Shown in pieces: positions 41,276 to 42,034 of a stretch of DNA of 42,034 nucleotides. The notes under the pieces are model-generated. The model was given only the letters and a program-made list of their open reading frames with translations. It was not told where the DNA came from and made no database searches. This DNA is from an uncultured Desulfobacteraceae bacterium (GTDB lineage Bacteria; Desulfobacterota; Desulfobacteria; Desulfobacterales; Desulfatirhabdiaceae): contig CAIMCT010000263.1 of the NCBI GenBank assembly GCA_903839535.1, positions 1 to 42,034 of the forward strand. Reading direction: 5' to 3'. Position 1 is the first letter of the stretch. Every line of letters starts with the position of its first letter. Made by a program: the position numbers and the translations under genes.

Positions 41276-41770
41276 TTACAAATCATACAAAGTTTCATCC
41301 CGAAGCGGAGCCTGTTGCTTACCGGCCGCGACCCTTCCTTTTTTTCCGGACAGCAGAAAAGGCTCTTCCTCACTCAGAATATCCCCCATTTCCGATTCAA
41401 TCTGTTCCGGATCTTCGCCGCTTTCCATTCGACGGAGGGCTTCCTGCATTCCCGGCCCAAGTTCCATGCCAGTCATGTCCGTAAGCTTTCGCATTAAATC
41501 GGCCGCCTGACGGGGATCATCCTCGTTGATATTTTCAGCTTCGCCTGCAAGCATCTGCATGGCCTGCTCCATTTTGCCCTCATCAAAAGGGAGATCATCC
41601 ATCCCGCTGTCTTCGCGGGCCTTTCCCGTGAAAGCAAATGCCGACATCCGCCGCGATAATTGATGAATCACGCATTTCGGACATGACGGTATTTTGGATG
41701 TGTTGATCGTTTTGGAAAAAAAATTAAATAAAGTATTACAACTCTGACAATAAAACTCATAAATCGGCAT
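41276..41770 (-). CDS. FmdB-type zinc-ribbon protein
   Basis: A 164-residue protein whose first 40 residues are an FmdB-type zinc ribbon: MPIYEFYCQSC with C8 and C11, then PSCPKC with C30 and C33. The rest is a long acidic, helical tail (about 60-150, rich in Glu, Asp and Met) of no known family. Such proteins were named as regulators of formamidase expression but act mostly by unknown means. It is 88 nt upstream of the probable selenoprotein on the same strand, and the two may be cotranscribed with truA. CGTTGAC at 41791-41797 and GTCAACG at 41806-41812 form a 7-bp inverted repeat just upstream of its start, a possible operator. Confidence 0.8.
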   Translation of the reverse strand: MPIYEFYCQSCNTLFNFFSKTINTSKIPSCPKCVIHQLSRRMSAFAFTGKAREDSGMDDLPFDEGKMEQAMQMLAGEAENINEDDPRQAADLMRKLTDMTGMELGPGMQEALRRMESGEDPEQIESEMGDILSEEEPFLLSGKKGRVAAGKQQAPLRDETLYDL

Positions 41771-41859
41771 ATAACATTACCTCACCAACTCGTTGACGGT
41801 GAACTGTCAACGTTGTATTTCATGGTATTTTTTGTTGGGAACCGTCCTATATCACTTAA

Positions 41860-42034
41860 TATACTGCAAACGGGCATAATCTTGCATTTTTGAACCCTCA
41901 CCCCACCCCCTAACCCCCTCCCGCAAGGGGAGGGGGGACTTTCACACTCTTAATCCCTTTCCGCAAGGGGAGGGCGGGAGTTTGGACATTTACTCCCCCT
42001 CCCCTTGCGGGAGGGGGTCGGGGGGTGGGGGTGG
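41860..42034. repeat. Copy H of the dispersed element, expanded and cut by the window end
   Basis: The left end TATACTGCAAACGGGCATAA is intact. The core is longer than in other copies: the CT-rich segment at about 41900-41937 (ACCCCCTCCCGCAAGGGGAG) returns as its complement at about 41994-42034, giving a large inverted repeat around a third CCGCAAGGGGAGGG unit. The right end lies beyond the window. Confidence 0.6.

Noticed and set aside
1-42034. CRISPR arrays, tRNA or rRNA genes
   Set aside because: No regularly spaced identical repeats with unique spacers were seen, and no tRNA or rRNA sequence was recognised by eye on either strand. The dispersed elements are irregularly spaced.

Overview
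The window reads as a chromosomal piece of a mesophilic, anaerobic sulfate- or sulfite-reducing bacterium, most likely Desulfobacterota (Desulfobacterales-like). This is inferred from a taurine/sulfonate pathway that ends in sulfite, a PilMNOPQ pilus cluster next to bacterial Ig-like proteins, a probable selenoprotein, and many small dispersed repeats. There is no rRNA, tRNA or CRISPR array.

Region 1 (1-12,650) is a sulfonate/phosphonate catabolic island. On the minus strand lie tpa (taurine:pyruvate aminotransferase), xsc (sulfoacetaldehyde acetyltransferase) and ald (alanine dehydrogenase): taurine gives sulfoacetaldehyde, then acetyl phosphate plus sulfite, while ald recycles alanine to pyruvate. 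Divergently on the plus strand lie a CoA-acylating-type aldehyde dehydrogenase, a complete ABC importer (ATPase, binding protein, two different permeases, second ATPase) and a phosphonoacetaldehyde hydrolase (phnX). The divergent intergenic region holds two promoter/operator units of identical geometry, 111 bp apart. The two ATPases have complementary defects, which predicts one consensus and one degenerate ATP site.

Region 2 (12,650-19,200) is accessory DNA: an agmatinase fragment, an 18-bp-stem hairpin beside a transposase-type HTH remnant, an Fsr-like MFS transporter, an FtsB/DivIC-like protein, an MNT-HEPN pair whose HEPN gene has an in-frame TAA, a GspF/PilC-like protein overlapped by a DUF433 gene, an attC-like site, a MITE-like element and a BrnT toxin-antitoxin pair.

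Region 3 (19,350-32,270) is a type IV pilus/secretin block transcribed leftward: pilM-N-O-P-Q, then a lipoprotein with three Big_1 domains, HicBA, a Uma2-like nuclease and a 1465-residue exported protein with eleven Big_1 domains and a C-terminal PPC-like domain.

Region 4 (32,500-42,034) has a sensor histidine kinase with a consensus sigma70 promoter, a gmd-fcl GDP-fucose operon ending in a SprT/DUF2786 protein, a LysM protein whose gene carries an in-frame palindromic insertion with a 10-bp duplication, an aminotransferase, and fmdB, a small dual-CXXC gene with an in-frame TGA (probable selenocysteine) and truA.

Several copies of a roughly 110-bp element with 21-bp terminal inverted repeats lie between genes across the window. 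Product names come from recognising motifs by eye; no database search was run.
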